64,000 nucleotides of DNA, from contig CAKMRJ010003334.1 in NCBI GenBank assembly GCA_928212115.1, positions 103,637,937 to 103,701,936 of the forward strand. The letters run 5' to 3'. Each line of letters starts with the position of its first letter. Position 1 is the first letter of the stretch. Below the pieces are notes generated by a model. The model ran no database searches. It was not told the DNA's origin and was given only the letters and a program-made list of their open reading frames with translations. This stretch comes from Lactuca virosa (lineage: Eukaryota > Streptophyta > Magnoliopsida > Asterales > Asteraceae). Shown here in pieces: positions 10,377 to 23,048 of the stretch. Both the position numbers and the translations under genes were made by a program.

Positions 10377-11843
10377 ATGAGTTCTTCAAACATCAATGTC
10401 AATGAACTTTCCTTTGAGAATTTACGTGAACATTATGAATTACTTCGTAGAGAGAACGAGGACCTAAAATACGAAATGTATCAACTTAGGAAAGGACAGA
10501 AACCCCTGAAGGCTGAATTAGAAGCTAAAACCAAAGACTTTAGAAAGCTTCAGGAAGAGTATAGTATTAAAAGTACTCATTATAGATATGTAACTGAACA
10601 ACTCGCTGAGGCAAATGCTGAGCTTGACACATTAAAGAACAAATTTGAAAATACAGATTTTACTTTTAGAAAATTTGATGTGTCAAGTGAAGTAGTTGCA
10701 TCAATGATTGAAACCAATTTGAAATTTAAACAGAATCAGTCCAAAGGCTTAGGTTATGACAAAGTGCCTCCTCCTTTTAATCATACTTATACTAATGTCC
10801 CTTTGTCAAAAGAGGAAATGGACAGAGAGCCACATCTTAAATATGGATTTGTGTCAGGAGATAGTATTAATGTTGAAAATACTAATGTTTCTACTTCCTA
10901 TGCAGATTAACCTTTAAGTCATTGCAAGCAAGCTTCTGAAGAGAGTGTGTCTGATAATGAAATTGTATCAAAGTCTGATGAATTAAATTTTTTCGATATA
11001 TTTGATGATATCTTTGATAATTCTGATGTGGTTGTGCCAGAAAGTGTTGAGTTGAATGACTCTAATGCTTCTACTTCCTGTGCATGTAAAGTAACGGAAT
11101 ATGAGACCAAGGAGAAAACTATTGAACAAACCAATGTCTCCTTGAACTCTGAATCTGTTGCTTCGAACTCAGTTGCTTCTAATCAACCTACTGTTGAGAA
11201 GTACAGGCCACCAAATCAAGTGAAACAGCCGACTTGCTGCAACTGTGCTTGTGGGAACAATATGAGACGAGGCATGGATACGCCACCAGGGGCAGGAAGA
11301 AACAACTCATACGTGAAGAAGCAGACTTGCTTTCACTGTGGAACACCTGGACACATTGCCAGAAATTGTCCAAATCGCGCATACATTCCCTACTATGCAC
11401 AAGGGTGGAAGAACGCGCCAAGAGGGAGTTTTTCCAAAAGAAACCCCTCAAGGTCACGTTCAGACAATGGCGACTGGAATGCCCAGAAGACCAAGAATCA
11501 AACCCACAAGGCCAAGAATCAAAATCCCAAGGGCAAGAAGGGAATGCCGGCCAAGAAGCCAAATGCAAGAGATGCTCCCGCGAAGCCAAAATCAAAGTCA
11601 TCTAAACGAACAACATCAAGTTCAAAATCAAGTGTCGAGGCACCCATCCGCTCGAAAAAGAAATGGGTTAAACCCAACTACAGATGGGTACCAAAGGTTC
11701 AATCTCCCAAATCACCCAATGACTCTAATATTTCTTCATCTTCTGTTTGTGATGAAAAAGATATGTCATGGGAGAGAGTATCGTGCAAGGATGACAAAGG
11801 TCAACCCAGTTTCAAAATGGACTGGATTCCAAAGACCAACTAA
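10377..11843 (+). pseudogene. Copia-type gag with coiled coil and zinc knuckle, one stop
   Basis: One frame of 489 codons from ATG 10377, broken by TAA at 10908-10910. The first ~100 residues are a charged heptad-rich coiled coil (ELLRRENEDLKYEMYQLRK...). A conserved-looking 'GLGYDKVPPPFNH' block follows, then serine-rich acidic sequence. A CX2CX4HX4C zinc knuckle (CFHCGTPGHIARNC) lies near codon 322, and the lysine-rich C-terminal part has 'KKWVKPNYRWVPK'. This fits gag proteins of large plant Copia elements. The basic tail and knuckle would bind RNA. Just downstream the protease begins but soon decays. Confidence 0.78.
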
Positions 11844-12120
11844 TCTCGCTCTGTGTCGGAGCAGCTATGAAGGCATATCATCATACTTCGGTTTGTTGGT
11901 AGTGGCTGTTCCAGGCACATGATAGGTGGCATCTCTCAACTGTACAACACTCAGAACATTGCTTGAGAGTATGTGTCCTTTGCGGGAAGGGAAGAAAGGA
12001 AGGGATCACACATGGGGTTTTTGCTTAATGACATGAAGAATTTTCGGATCTGTTCTGAGATTATGCGTGTTGTTCTCAGACCTTCTGGATGCAAATTCAA
12101 TCGGCGACTTACGGTTTGAG
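11844..12120 (+). pseudogene. Copia protease stub, catalytic Asp lost
   Basis: At 11892-11927 the frame reads FVGSGCSRHMIG. Copia proteases normally have DSG here, so the catalytic aspartate codon has become Gly (GGT). A few more codons resemble the protease, then the frame fails and no integrase or RT follows. Confidence 0.65.
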
Positions 12121-14132
12121 TTTTCTTCTCGATACTCCTGAGTTTTTCTTAAGCTGATTCGCTTCAAAGACAAATTTTTGTTTTAGGATAGTTTAAATTT
12201 GCGCATTTGCATTCGTTTCTCTCTTATGCACAAATTTAGGGGGAGAAATAAAAACAAAACAAAAATTAGAAAATCAGAAAATCCAAAAATATGGTGTTAA
12301 TGGAATGTGCTTGCAGGTGATGTGATGGGAAGTGATATAATCATGTGATAACAGGCAATCTGAATCTGTGTAAGGGACTGAATCTGAATTGTCTAGGCTC
12401 TGTGTTCGATGCGCTGGTAGGCACGAGAGATTAAAATGGACTTGACTAGGCATTAATGAACTTAAGGAATCTAGAGACTTGAAAAATCTTGACCTAGATA
12501 GATCCATTTACCCTGACAATACGACGCTCAAATAGGTTGAGCAGGGAGATATACATGATAATCCACCGGTCATATTAAAGTAATCCGTATCTAGAACTAT
12601 GGTTTAACTCTTCCTCGATGTACGGACTCTGTCCTTAATTCCGGTATTGATGGGGCGACTGGGGAATTCCGATAAAGTAGGTCTGTACGAAATTATTTTC
12701 TTGCTTTCTTTCTGTTAGTCATATGTTGCCTCCTCTGCGTGATTGAAATACATCCGACCTGGACTGCAACATATGCAACTCTATTTCTATGCATCTTTTA
12801 TCTATGCAATTCTTCCTGCCTGTTAGCCTTATGTTGTCTCCTTTGCGTGATTAACCATCTGACTTGGTACACAACATATGCACCATTCTACTTCTCAATC
12901 CCTCTAAATCTGGTTAGTCATATGTTTCACCCTCTGCGAGATTGGAAGAGATCCGACCTGGGTGTATAGCATATGCATTCTAAATCTGACTTCTCTCATA
13001 ATAATTGTCTGCTCACCTAAAGTAAGGAGTACTTTGGAAGTTCCTGATTATTGGGGTATGTCAGGAAGCGGGAAACATGTTCTAGTACATTTAAAATTGA
13101 ACAATCACTAGGTTGTCTGTAGATCTCGCTGCTCAATTTAGGTGGGCAACAATATCTTTGGTCGTCGTCAGCTGAATGGTCCTTAAGGAATATTATCTAG
13201 GAACATAGGATCACATTGTCTTGTCACTTATAGTATGTCCTAATTCTGTCACAATCTTTCGTGTTTAAGTGGACCACAATACCGACGATTGACCAGATCT
13301 ATTCATGAAGGGAGAGGTACTGATAAACGGATAAAGGCTGTCTAAAAAACTTTGATCCCAAATCACTCTTAAAGTTAGCTATTATTTTTGTTTTTGTTAA
13401 ATTTGTTCATAGTTTTCTTCTAATTTAAATATTAGGGGAGAATCAAAAATTTTAAAAACCAAACAAAAATCAGAAAATTAAAAATCCAAAAATAGTGTTA
13501 TTTCTGTTTTATTTCTTTTTCAGAAAATATGAAAAATCCAAAAATATTGTGTGCTAAGTTTTCTTTTAGTTTTGCTTTGTCTTGAAAAGTGAATTCAGGT
13601 GTAGATGAGATTCATGGAGACTATATCGAGATTTCTAAGCCAAGGCTTCATCCGTGAGCATCGAAGAATTCTCATTCGAAGGAGCAAGAAATGAAGATTA
13701 TTCTTTCAACATTCAATCCGTCAACCCCAGAAGCAAGGTCAAGCTGTACTTGAAGATTATGTGACAGATTGCATTGAAGCCTCCATCAATCAATTTGCTG
13801 CTATCTTGTACCTGCTGAAGTGATCCAGAAGATTGTTTCTCTCTGATGTTCTCTCTGAAGATTCTCAAGCTGAAAGCACTATCTTTCAAGAATCTTTTCA
13901 AGAAGCCTCCTCACCCAACGTGCGTTCAATGCCAAATTCTGCAGAAAAGCCCAACTGCTCAAGATGAAATCATTCATTGAAGATTCATCAAGTTCATCTT
14001 GAAGCTGTGAAGAATCTGAAGATTAAAGCTGAAGCCAAGCTCCCAATGAATATTGACAAGAAAAGACAGCTACTTTTAAAGGGGGAGCTTGTTGGGTCAA
14101 TTAGAAAAGAAAGCTATAAAGCAAGGGGAGAT
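12121..14132 (+). other. Non-coding 3' region of the Copia element
   Basis: No credible frame. It begins with an AGGGGGAGA-type purine tract (12237-12246) and has three imperfect repeats with core ATGTTGCCTCCTCTGCGTGA (near 12723, 12832 and 12921). A second GGGGAGAATC tract is at 13435. A purine tract at 14122-14131 precedes the 3' LTR. Confidence 0.55.
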
Positions 14133-14579
14133 TGTTGGGTCAAAAATATGGTTTATACTTTACTTTTCTAGGAAAATGTATTTTTGTGTCTTGGACCGTA
14201 AACAACTTGGTGTTTACGGCCATATACGTGTTTACGGCTGTGTTTACGGCCGTAAACAGGTTTACGGCCGTGAACCTGTTCACGGACCATGTCTACTATA
14301 TATAGGGTGATGAGTGCATAATTTTAGAGTTAAGGAGAGCTTAAGTGTGTGAAACCCAAGGTGTTCTAGAGAGAGAAAGTGATAGAGAAGAGAGGAGCTT
14401 TAGTGTGTGTTAGTGTGTGTGTGAATCTTGTATCTGGATCTTAATTCATATCAATTCATACAAGATTCATCATCTTCTTCTTCTCCTTCTTCTTCATTTG
14501 ATCTGGCATCATCCGTTTGATTGGGATTCCCCACCATCAAACGAATCTGATTGATACACAAGTAGATTGGGGACTTACA
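14133..14579 (+). repeat. 3' LTR of the nested Copia element (447 bp)
   Basis: Near-identical to 9048-9480, with an added GTTTACGGC phrase and an added GT unit. TATA box at 14296-14305. Confidence 0.88.
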
Positions 14580-14832
14580 GAGAACCATGTCTCGTGTAGT
14601 GACAAAATTTCAGTCAGAGAATTGAAGAAGGAGATAGTCATACATAGAGAACAATCCAAACAATAGAAAATATGCTTTGTATATATGTCTCGGAGTTGGT
14701 GCGCGTCAAGTGGAAACACCATCGAGGCCTAAATTATAATTAGGAAAATAAGAATGAGATAAGAGCGAAATATTCCCACTCATTTATATCGTTATGATTT
14801 CGGGGACGAAATCCTCAAAATGAGGAGGTATT
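14580..14832 (+). other. 3' end of the Gypsy element interior with polypurine tract
   Basis: This resumes the outer Gypsy element after the Copia insertion. It ends in GGGGACGAAATC and AATGAGGAGGTATT directly before the LTR; the purine run is the likely plus-strand primer. Confidence 0.6.
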
Positions 14833-17057
14833 TGTAACATACACGTTCAGTTATCGTGTTATGTAATTTTAAAAGTGAATAATATTATGAAATATTATAT
14901 AATTATGAGTATTGAGTTCTAACGGATAGTTTTTACTAGAAATGAAGTAAAACTATGTTTAGAATCATTCAGAATGTTTTGGAAGTCTTATGAGATTCCG
15001 AACAAAAAGGCAAATATTGAAATTTAACGAGAATATAAATTTTGAAATAAGTAGAATTTTATTATTGTAAGTTGTAGATAATTTCGTTAGAAACATTTAG
15101 GCGAAAACCTCATCGAAATCCGAGTTATAACGAAAAAGTTATGACCAATCGAAGATCCGCGACAAAACCGGCACGGCGCCGAATGACGTAAAAAGTGAGT
15201 TTTTGATAAACTACTTTTTAGCATTGGTGATCTAAATGAAAGTCGTAGTATTTGTTAAACCGAGAATTTTCATAAAAAGAACGTCAAAATCTGACTTCGT
15301 ATGAGAAAGTTATGATTTTTCTAAGTTTCAGAATAGCAGTAGACAACTAAAAACTCGAAATAAAGATCGAGTGATTTTTAGCCGACGTAATCTAAACGAG
15401 AATCGAAGGTCTCGTCAATAGTAGTACAACGGTAAAACGACTGACGAAAACGGACGTCGGATGAAGAAGTTATGAATTTTTAACGGATTTTCCTGTCCGA
15501 GTCTGTTAAAAATAATAATATTAAAAACAAATTCAAAATTAGCCGACGGAGTCTAAATAAAAGTTGTAGAGTATATTCCCGCCTACGCGTGCATATAAAG
15601 AACGTCAAAAACGGAGCTCGTATGCGAAAGTTATGAATTTCGGAAGTTTTTGGCTCAAAAATCGAGAAATCCTTGAAAACCGGATAATTTCGCATGAACA
15701 GTAACCGCCACGTCACCTCACACCCGAAGCCGCCTAGTGTCTGCCTCGTGTCAGTCGCTGATTCGGCCGAAGCCGCGGTCCAATGGGAAACCGACGCGCC
15801 TCGCATCCGTGGCGTCTTCTGAGGCTCGGACGTATGTACAGCCTTCGGTCCGACGCGTGCCATCTTCGTGTCCTGTCCGAAGCGCGCCAGCTGCCTCCCC
15901 TCCGGATCCGAGCCTCGCATTTGCTGCCGCGTGGAGCCCTCTTAGCTGCTGATCTTCGGTCTCGCACCCTATAAAGGGGGGGAGGGGGGGTTGCGAGATC
16001 TCCCGGGTAATGTTTGATTTTTGCCCCTTTTTCACCCCTAAACTTTATTTTTAAGCCATTTTTAATCCCCCGAAGCCCCGGAATCATTCCTAACACCCAA
16101 AATACGTTCCGAAGTGCCCGAGAAGCCCGATAAATTTATCTTTCCGGTTTGAAGCTCAACCTTCGCAAGGCCCTTTTTTCAATAAAACTCCTGGTTTTCA
16201 ACGAAGGAACTTTATTATTGTAACGAAGTGTTGCACAAATTACTATTTTAACCCCCGGTTATTTCACTGTGAGTTCAATATATAGGAACAATTGTATGTT
16301 ATGTGTTATATGTGCTATGTGCTTTTCCGTTGTTATTATTTCTGCTATTTATGATAGCAAAGCTATACCTTTGACCATGTGATCAGTGAAAGGACTTAGA
16401 TTCACGGTGATACTGGTATGTAGCCTCTGGCCATGTAGAGCATGTCTCGTAAGAGAATGACTTCTATTCTATGGCATTGACAGAAAGTTAGACAGGGCTG
16501 AAAGCCTGAAATCTACCAAAATGTTTAATCAGAAAGTGTATGTGTTATGTGCCATTTGGGCCGAAGCTTTATTGATGTATATCAAGTATGTAAATTGTTA
16601 TGTCTCATTGATTGTATATCTTTGAATCAAATCATTGATTGATATGGAAAGCTTGTCACATGATTCACATATGCCTTTGTTGTTCCTTGTTCCTCTTTGC
16701 TTCTGCCATATTGAAGTATATATATATGGCATAACGTTATATTGTATCTATTATTGAACTCACTAAGCGTCACCGCTTACCCCTCTCAATGTTTAACAAA
16801 TTGCAAGAGATAAATAACCAGTATAATCGTATACTGTTGGAAGATTTTGAATAGTTTGAAACTATTGTATTTTGTACTCATGTATGTATAAATTATAGTA
16901 TCCTGGGAAGTTATGTAATATATAACACTTTGTAATAGTCGGTTTGTATCCAGTCTTATGTAAACAAGTTATCAATGAAAAATATTGTTTTTATGAATAT
17001 GCAAGTAGCATTTTTTTTGAGTAACAATTGTCAAATATGAAAGTGTGGGTCTTTTAA
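14833..17057 (+). repeat. 3' LTR of the Gypsy element (2225 bp)
   Basis: Close copy of 4815-7031 with scattered substitutions and small indels. The terminal CA has become TA. It is followed by the AGGGT duplication (17058-17062). TATA box at 15969-15976; conserved box at 16756-16780. Confidence 0.9.
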
Positions 17058-17062
17058 GGGTT

Positions 17063-17611
17063 CTAGAATTTCTCTTTAAAAAAAAGGGTTCTAGAATTTA
17101 ATATTTCAAAATTAATACATTTTAATTAAATTTTAAATTCCAAAAGTTGAGGACAAATTTTGAAACCTTTCAAAATATTAGGGTTTAACTATTTAAATTT
17201 CAAAAACTAAAACTTTTAAGTTCAAATTTAAACTATAAAACCTAAAGGGTGTAAATTGAAACTTTTCAAACTTACTAGGTCAAATATTTGACTCATAATA
17301 ATCCTATATTATCCATATTTAACCAAAACCATTAATTTTGATAAGTATAATCATTCCAAACATAAAAAATCGATTTTAGGCAATAAAAACGAGTTTTGGT
17401 AATTATCCTTAACAAAATTTGCTCAAAAAATCGAAAATCTCGTCAAAAGAACCCTGGACTCGCCGAGTTCACCGATGGACTCGCCGAGTTCATGCAACTC
17501 GTCGAGTCCACTGATGGACTCGCCGAGTCGGCTTCGCAGACAGCAAAAAATTCGACTTTTTGATCCTTTGGCAGTTCACTTTTGCATCTATTCAACTAGA
17601 AAAACGACCTA
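17063..17611 (-). other. Leader of the old Copia-type element, proximal part
   Basis: Untranslated sequence between primer site and insertion point. It contains four copies of an 11-bp near-palindrome, ACTCG(C/T)CGAGT (17459-17529). No coding signal. Confidence 0.5.
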
Positions 17612-17624
17612 GGCTCTAATACCA
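17612..17624 (-). other. Primer binding site, Met-tRNA type (minus strand)
   Basis: The reverse complement reads TGGTATTAGAGCC, one base from the canonical Met-tRNA site, and lies one base from the LTR. Confidence 0.82.
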
Positions 17625-17625
17625 C

Positions 17626-18159
17626 TGTTGGGTTATGAGCATAACATCATTCCTATGGTGTACATGCAACCCTAATTACTTTGATCTAGGTTTTTCTAAT
17701 TTGAACATACAACATTGAATACCAAAGCATAAACCCTAGATCTAACATGTTATTATCAAAATTGACATAAGATTAGGGTTAGAAACATTACATTGATTGT
17801 TATGTAGCAATAATAATCACAATCCTTCTTGATCTTGACTTCTAAAATCCTAGTGCCCCAAGTGTTGCACCTCTAATGGAGTCACAAACACCCAATGCAA
17901 GAGGATAACTTTAGGAGAGGGAAGGATTTCGTATAAGACTACCTAGAAACTCATAGGGACGAAATCTCCAAGCTAGGGGATCTATTTATAGTTGAGGCTA
18001 TTAGGGATTTAACATAGAAACCCTAATTTCCTTGCTTAGGCCTTAAGCAACCCATGAACCCCTTTCTAGAAGGCCCTTGGACGAAATACTTATGGGCTTC
18101 CATAAGATTTCGTCCAATCCCTTTCTATTAGGAATCCATAGCCCAACTAGTAATTCTCA
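17626..18159 (-). repeat. 5' LTR of the old Copia-type element
   Basis: On the plus strand it starts TGTTGGG next to the primer site and ends TTCTCA. A minus-strand TATA box (TATAAATA) lies at 17983-17990. The right border touches an Athila-type LTR fragment, so the exact end is uncertain by a few bases. Confidence 0.7.
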
Positions 18160-18440
18160 AAACACGAAAGTCATCCGAAATTGTGTCTAGTTTTTAGATC
18201 ATTTTGAATCATATCAATCGGAGTTACGAGTCATGAGATATAGTCAAAATACTGACGAGGGGTCAAGTTGTCCAACAACATCCTTCTTGTGTCTTCTTCT
18301 TGCCTAAGCTCGCATTTTCCTGCTTCCAGCTTCCATGTTGCTTCCGAGCATGTATTTTATGCTACATAACATATATTAAACATAATAAGTACTTTTTGTT
18401 CTATAATAAGCATAATTATAGCTAAAAATATACTATAACA
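18157..18440 (-). repeat. Partial 3' LTR of the Athila-like element
   Basis: Closely matches 25470-25740, starting TCAAAACACGAAAGTC. The rest of this LTR is missing on the left, where it abuts the Copia LTR. The right end is not resolved. Confidence 0.7.
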
Positions 18441-19435
18441 TATGTTGGCTCAATTAAACATTTGAACTCGCATTGGATCATCCCACACAACACTAGCAAC
18501 TTAAGTTTTTGAATTATCACTATATTTAATTTTTAGATTATTATCTCAAACCTATTAAAATTTTAAAAATTTTAAAAATTTCTAGCAATTTACTTTTTCG
18601 ACCCCCTACCCCACACTTATTACATACAATGCCCTCATTGTATGCAAAAAAAAAATATAAAGCAATAAAAGGGAGAAAAAAAAAGAACAGACTCCCCTGG
18701 GGTAGTAGCGGTGAGATTGACTCTGGAAGTGTGGAAAACTTGAACGTATTTTATAATTGTTGGAAACGGTACTTCTGGACCTTCTTCTTGTGAATGCAAA
18801 TGTGCCGGATCGAATGAAATCAAAGAACCATTCTTGAAAAACGTGTTGAACCGCTGCCACGACTTGGGGAAGCAACACCACGTCGTGGTGTTGAGCAAAT
18901 GGTCATCAAGGTCGAGAAAAATAATGTCGCCACGATGTGGTTTAAGGATGCAACATCGTGATGTAGTCAGATTCAGTCGCGATTAAAATTTTTGCCACGA
19001 CGTGTTGATGATGTCCACGTCGTGGTGTCTTCTCAGAGAATCTTCTAAGATTGAAACAGGTGGGCATCAACTCTTTGTAATGTGTAAGACCATTCCTACT
19101 CTTCTTTTCAGTAAATATGCTTCAAAATGCTTTTCTCTTCATTATGTGGGAACCCCACACTTATTCAAAAACCTGTTCTTCAATTATGATCTTCAAAAAT
19201 CGCACGACTTCTTCAAATTAAGTTTCTTCACCGTTTCACTTTCGTTCAACACTACAAAATAAGATCAAGAACTAGAGAAACACATCATCATTCGATTAAG
19301 GTAAAATAGAACTAAAACGAAAAATAAAACTAAAACTAAATAAAAAAGAAAAGAAAATGCAAACTCTAAAAATATCGGGTTGCCTCCCGAGAAGCGCTTC
19401 TTTTTGAAGAGTCGTGAGCCGGACTCCTTCCCACT
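18441..19435 (-). other. Non-coding interior of the Athila-like element
   Basis: Contains the possible polypurine tract, several copies of the near-palindrome CACCACGTCGTGGTG (18876-18890; variants near 18928, 18992 and 19016), and no coding frame. Pol should lie here and is absent. A stretch at 19380-19400 (GTTGCCTCCCGAGAAGCGC) resembles sequence commonly found after such gag genes. Confidence 0.5.
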
Positions 19436-20251
19436 CTACATTGCGTCAGGTGGAAGTGTAACCTCCCCATTCTCCATCATCTTGAACCTTACTCGTTTGT
19501 AAGCAACCTTTCTATTCAATGCCTTTCTTGAACTTTCTTGCATTTTTGGGTTGGCATCTTCTTTATGTTTCCTCTTGGGTTCTTTCCTCATTCTCGTGTC
19601 TTTAGATTTTTTCTTATCTCTTTCCGGGTTTTTCTTGTCAAAATGAGACTCATCACTCTCTACTTCTTTTTCTTTAATAGGCTCCGTGACTTGATCTTGT
19701 GGTCTTGTAAAAGCAAACACCTCAAAAATCATAGGCGTTGAAACTGGAGGTTTTGAATAATTCACTTCTTTTTCCAATTGCTCTTCAAGTTCTTTATGCT
19801 CCATGAACATTGTGTTTCCTTGCTTTACCAGATTTTCCTTGGCACGGGATGGGAAAGGAAGAGGTCGTCGATACGGCTGAACAAGAGAAAAATCATAATC
19901 TTCTTTTATTTCCCACGACATGGCACCATTGCCTCCACGTCGTGGCGACCGGGCAGCTTCACGATACACTTCTTCTTCTTTCTTTTTTACTTCGAGTGAC
20001 TGCTTAGACTCCTCCTCAAGGTCCTTCATATGCACCAATTCATCTTTTTCTTCTGTATAAACGGCCATGGCTTGAGCGTTTTGGATTGACTCAATTTTTC
20101 GTGAAGGTGACTTCGGTAGCTTTTCTTGTACAAGCCTTGTTAATTGCACCACTTGCGTACATATACTAAAAATAGATTCTTTTTGTTCTCTAAGTAATGC
20201 ATCTGTAGCATCATGTTGTTTTTCGCTAGCTTCCATGAATCTAAATAACAT

Positions 20252-23048
20252 TGAAACATCCCAAAAATACAGTCTAAAATTTTCGTTTTAAATCATTAAT
20301 AACACCATAATTATCATTCAACATGTAAAAATCATAAATCGTGTATCTCAAGAATATCATAACATCTGTCAATATATCAGAGTATAAACATCCCAGGCTG
20401 AACAAACGGTGTGTGCACTGCAATCATCCCGAGCTCCTCTTTTGATAACCGAAGTACCTGAAACCAAAACTGAAAACTGTAAGCACGAAGCTTAGTGAGT
20501 CTCCCCAAACTACCACATACCATACACATAACATGCAACTAGGAGATACGGGCCCCGCCCACTCTCATGAAGATTTGGGCCCAGCCCACACTCCACTATC
20601 TAGGAGATTCGGGCCCCACCCACACTCTGCTGTCTAGGAGATTCGGGCCCCGCCCACACTCTGTTGTCTAGGAGATTCGGTCCCCGCCCACACTCTGATG
20701 TCTAGGAGATTCAGGCCCCGCCCACACTCTGTTGTCTAGGAGATTCGGGCCCCGCCCATACTCCGCTACTAACATGCATACAAGTATCACACATACAACA
20801 AGTATATTTAATTCTATCAAGCAGTCACATATCCATACTCAAATAATACTACGAGATTCGGGCCCCGCCCACACTCGGCTGCTATGAAATTCGGGCCCCG
20901 CCCACACTCGAATAATAATAAGATACGGGTCCCGCCCACACTCACATACATAAACAACCACATACATATATCACACAGACAACAAGTATAGCTATCCAAC
21001 AATCTGACTGGTATCTATACTCTGGTAATAATGAGATACGGGCCCCGCCCACACTCCGTGTTCCTATCAAGAACATATAAACTACACGGGCCGGCATTGG
21101 TGCCTTAGACCCATTCCTACTGGAAGAGGACTCGCCTCGCACTGCTGAAGTCCCGCGAATAAATCTCTGGCTGCTAGCTGACAGATCCCTAGACTGTCAA
21201 CATCAAATAAAACCCAATTAACCATTTGGGTTTCCAATGCATAACTCTAAAATACACACTTGGGGTAAAAGGACCATTTACCCCTAACATAGCTTGGTCC
21301 AAGACCAAGGCCCAACTCATACTCTAAAGGCCCAAAATACCAATAGTCAACCAAGCCCCAACTATGGCCCAATTTTCCAAATTGGGCCCAAACCTCTACA
21401 TGGTCTTGCCTTAAGGCCCAACCATTTATTCTTGGTCCAACACTTGACATTCTGATGGTCCAATATCTCATAATCATCAAGGCCCAGTTATGGCCCATCT
21501 ATGGCCCAATTTTCCAAATTGGGACTAAGACTGTCCAATGGGCCTTATCCTAAGGCCTAATCCAAATATTCTAGTCCATACTTGTTCTTGGATGGCCCAT
21601 CAATAGTCCAAACATCTAGGCCCAACAGAAAAGGCCCAACTCAAAACCCAGTGCAATTAGGGTTTTCACATGAAATGATGATTAGGGTTAGGTGTTCTCA
21701 CTTAACCCATTGAGGACTTAACCCATTAAGTCCATTATTCCACCAAGCCATCATACAATGGAATCAACATAGGTCATAACTTCAGTCCACTGGTCCACAC
21801 GTGGGTCCCGATAGTTCAAAACTAACATTTTCTAAAATTCGGGTTTTCTAAACCCTAATTAGGGTTTCCAACCCAAAACACAAACCCACTAAGTCCAATT
21901 TAAGCTATCGGGTTGATTAGGGTTCCACTAGGCCCATTAGTGTTTGATTAGGTCGAACACCACCCATCGCCACCTCAGGCGGTGGTGGTCGACGGCGGCA
22001 CAAGACGGTGGTGGTGGTGGTAGTTCCTGCCAAAAATCGCATGTACAACTTCACACCCACAAGGTACACACTCTCACACACAATAACACACACACACAGC
22101 CACCCTTCACGGTGGCTGGTGGCGGCAGAAAACGGTGGCAGCCACCACCTTGAGGTGGTGGCGGTGGATTTTCTAGCCAAAACACACATGCCAACACATT
22201 CAACTCGTGGCAACAACACATACATGAAAACGACTCGAGATCAAAGCTCCCAACAGCCGACTAGGAGGCTGTCGTCGTCGGAACAAGAAGAAACGGCGGT
22301 TCAAGGACCACCGGCGACCACAGCCGTCATTCACGGCGTCAAGCCAACGAAAAGAACAAAAGACGGGATATATAAGTCGCGGCTTAACCTTACCGAGGGC
22401 CTTCTAGTCATTCGTGGCCTGAACTTCGTCGTTCCCGGTTTCCTCCATCGATATCGGCGATTTTCCGGCAGCATGCGAGGTTGGGCTTCGGGTTTCCGGC
22501 TTCATCGACAGTGGGCGTCACCGACAGCGACCAAGGCGGTCGATTCTCAGCTAGGCGGCGGCGCTTGAAGAAGGTTCGCATGATGGTGGCGGCGGCTGCA
22601 TATCATTAGGTTTAGGGTTGAATGGTAAGGTGGTGACGGGTATAAGCCCCGTCCATTTTTAAAACTTTGCTCACTTAACAAGTCTGGCACTTCCCCATAG
22701 GATCTTTTTTTAAAATTTAATCCAACATTTACCCCTTTAGCCCCTGATTCTATAAATTCTATTCATTTTAGGTCCAAAACTTACCAAACATCCCCTCCCC
22801 TATAATCTATTTTCAACTCAAGTCCATATATTACCCTTCAGCCCCTTAACCTCCAAAATCTCTTCAAATCAAGTCCCAATAATTTACCAAACAGTCCCTG
22901 CCTTCATAAAAATTTGCAAACCACTCCGGAACTTACACTTTTAACCCCCAATCTCGAGACCAACACCCTGCTATATTATTATTGATTTTAGGGCTACTAT
23001 TCATTCGTTAATTTGTCTATTTATTTCTTTAATAAACGGGGTGTTACA
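20252..23048 (-). repeat. Solo LTR (2797 bp) inserted in the Athila-like gag
   Basis: Ends TGAAACATCC and GTGTTACA, flanked by perfect AACAT duplications (20247-20251, 23049-23053). It is the reverse-orientation relative of the LTRs at 42557 and 49308: same TGTAACACCC...TTTATT start, similar length, telomere-like AACCCTAA words and GGCCCAAT(T) words. It holds a tandem cassette (20537-21060), the conserved box (20479-20500) and a dispersed CCACC/GGTGGTGG-rich block (21960-22160). Frames inside are GC-rich artefacts. Confidence 0.85.
20537..21060 (-). repeat. Tandem cassette with GGGCCCCGCCCACACTC core
   Basis: About ten imperfect copies of GAGATTCGGGCCCCGCCCAC. Six sit in a regular ~43-bp array at 20537-20775, followed by looser copies to 21060. 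The array lies next to the conserved LTR box. Confidence 0.75.

Larger units (their letters stand above)
9048..14579 (+). mobile_element. Copia-type LTR element nested in the Gypsy element
   Basis: Seen: LTRs at 9048-9480 and 14133-14579 with TG...CA ends, a Met-tRNA primer site at 9483, and a purine tract (AAGGGGAGAT, about 14122-14131) before the 3' LTR. The flanking five-base words GAGCA and GAGAA match at four of five positions and are a likely target duplication. The internal part encodes only a gag and a protease stub; integrase, RT and RNase H are missing. About 2 kb of non-coding DNA follows. It is a non-autonomous element. Confidence 0.85.
4815..17057 (+). mobile_element. Gypsy-type LTR retrotransposon, gag-protease only
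   Basis: Seen: two near-identical LTRs (4815-7031 and 14833-17057), a TGGTATCAGA primer site at 7036, a gag-protease frame (7231-8766) with two stops, a purine-rich tract just before the 3' LTR (about 14820-14832), and a perfect AGGGT duplication. No RT, RNase H or integrase remains between the protease and the 3' LTR. Instead there is a short leader-like stretch and a nested Copia element. The few differences between the LTRs imply a fairly recent insertion. The protease order and zinc knuckles fit a chromovirus-like Gypsy element. Confidence 0.9.
1..18159 (-). mobile_element. Old Copia-type LTR retrotransposon, gag-only, interrupted
   Basis: Seen: a minus-strand element whose 5' LTR (17626-18159) and primer site (17612-17624) lie on the right, and whose leader and gag (3894-4809, 3123-3893) lie on the left. 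A 12.2 kb Gypsy element with a perfect 5-bp target duplication separates the two halves. The part left of gag has no long reading frame, and the 3' LTR is outside the window. Inference: this is a non-autonomous Copia relative that kept only gag and needed pol from elsewhere. The outer right boundary is placed at the CA dinucleotide ending the LTR, where an Athila-type LTR fragment begins. Confidence 0.75.

Noticed and set aside
21917..22568. Frames with GGTGGTGG-derived poly-Val or poly-Thr
   Set aside because: Low-complexity CCACC repeats in the solo LTR.
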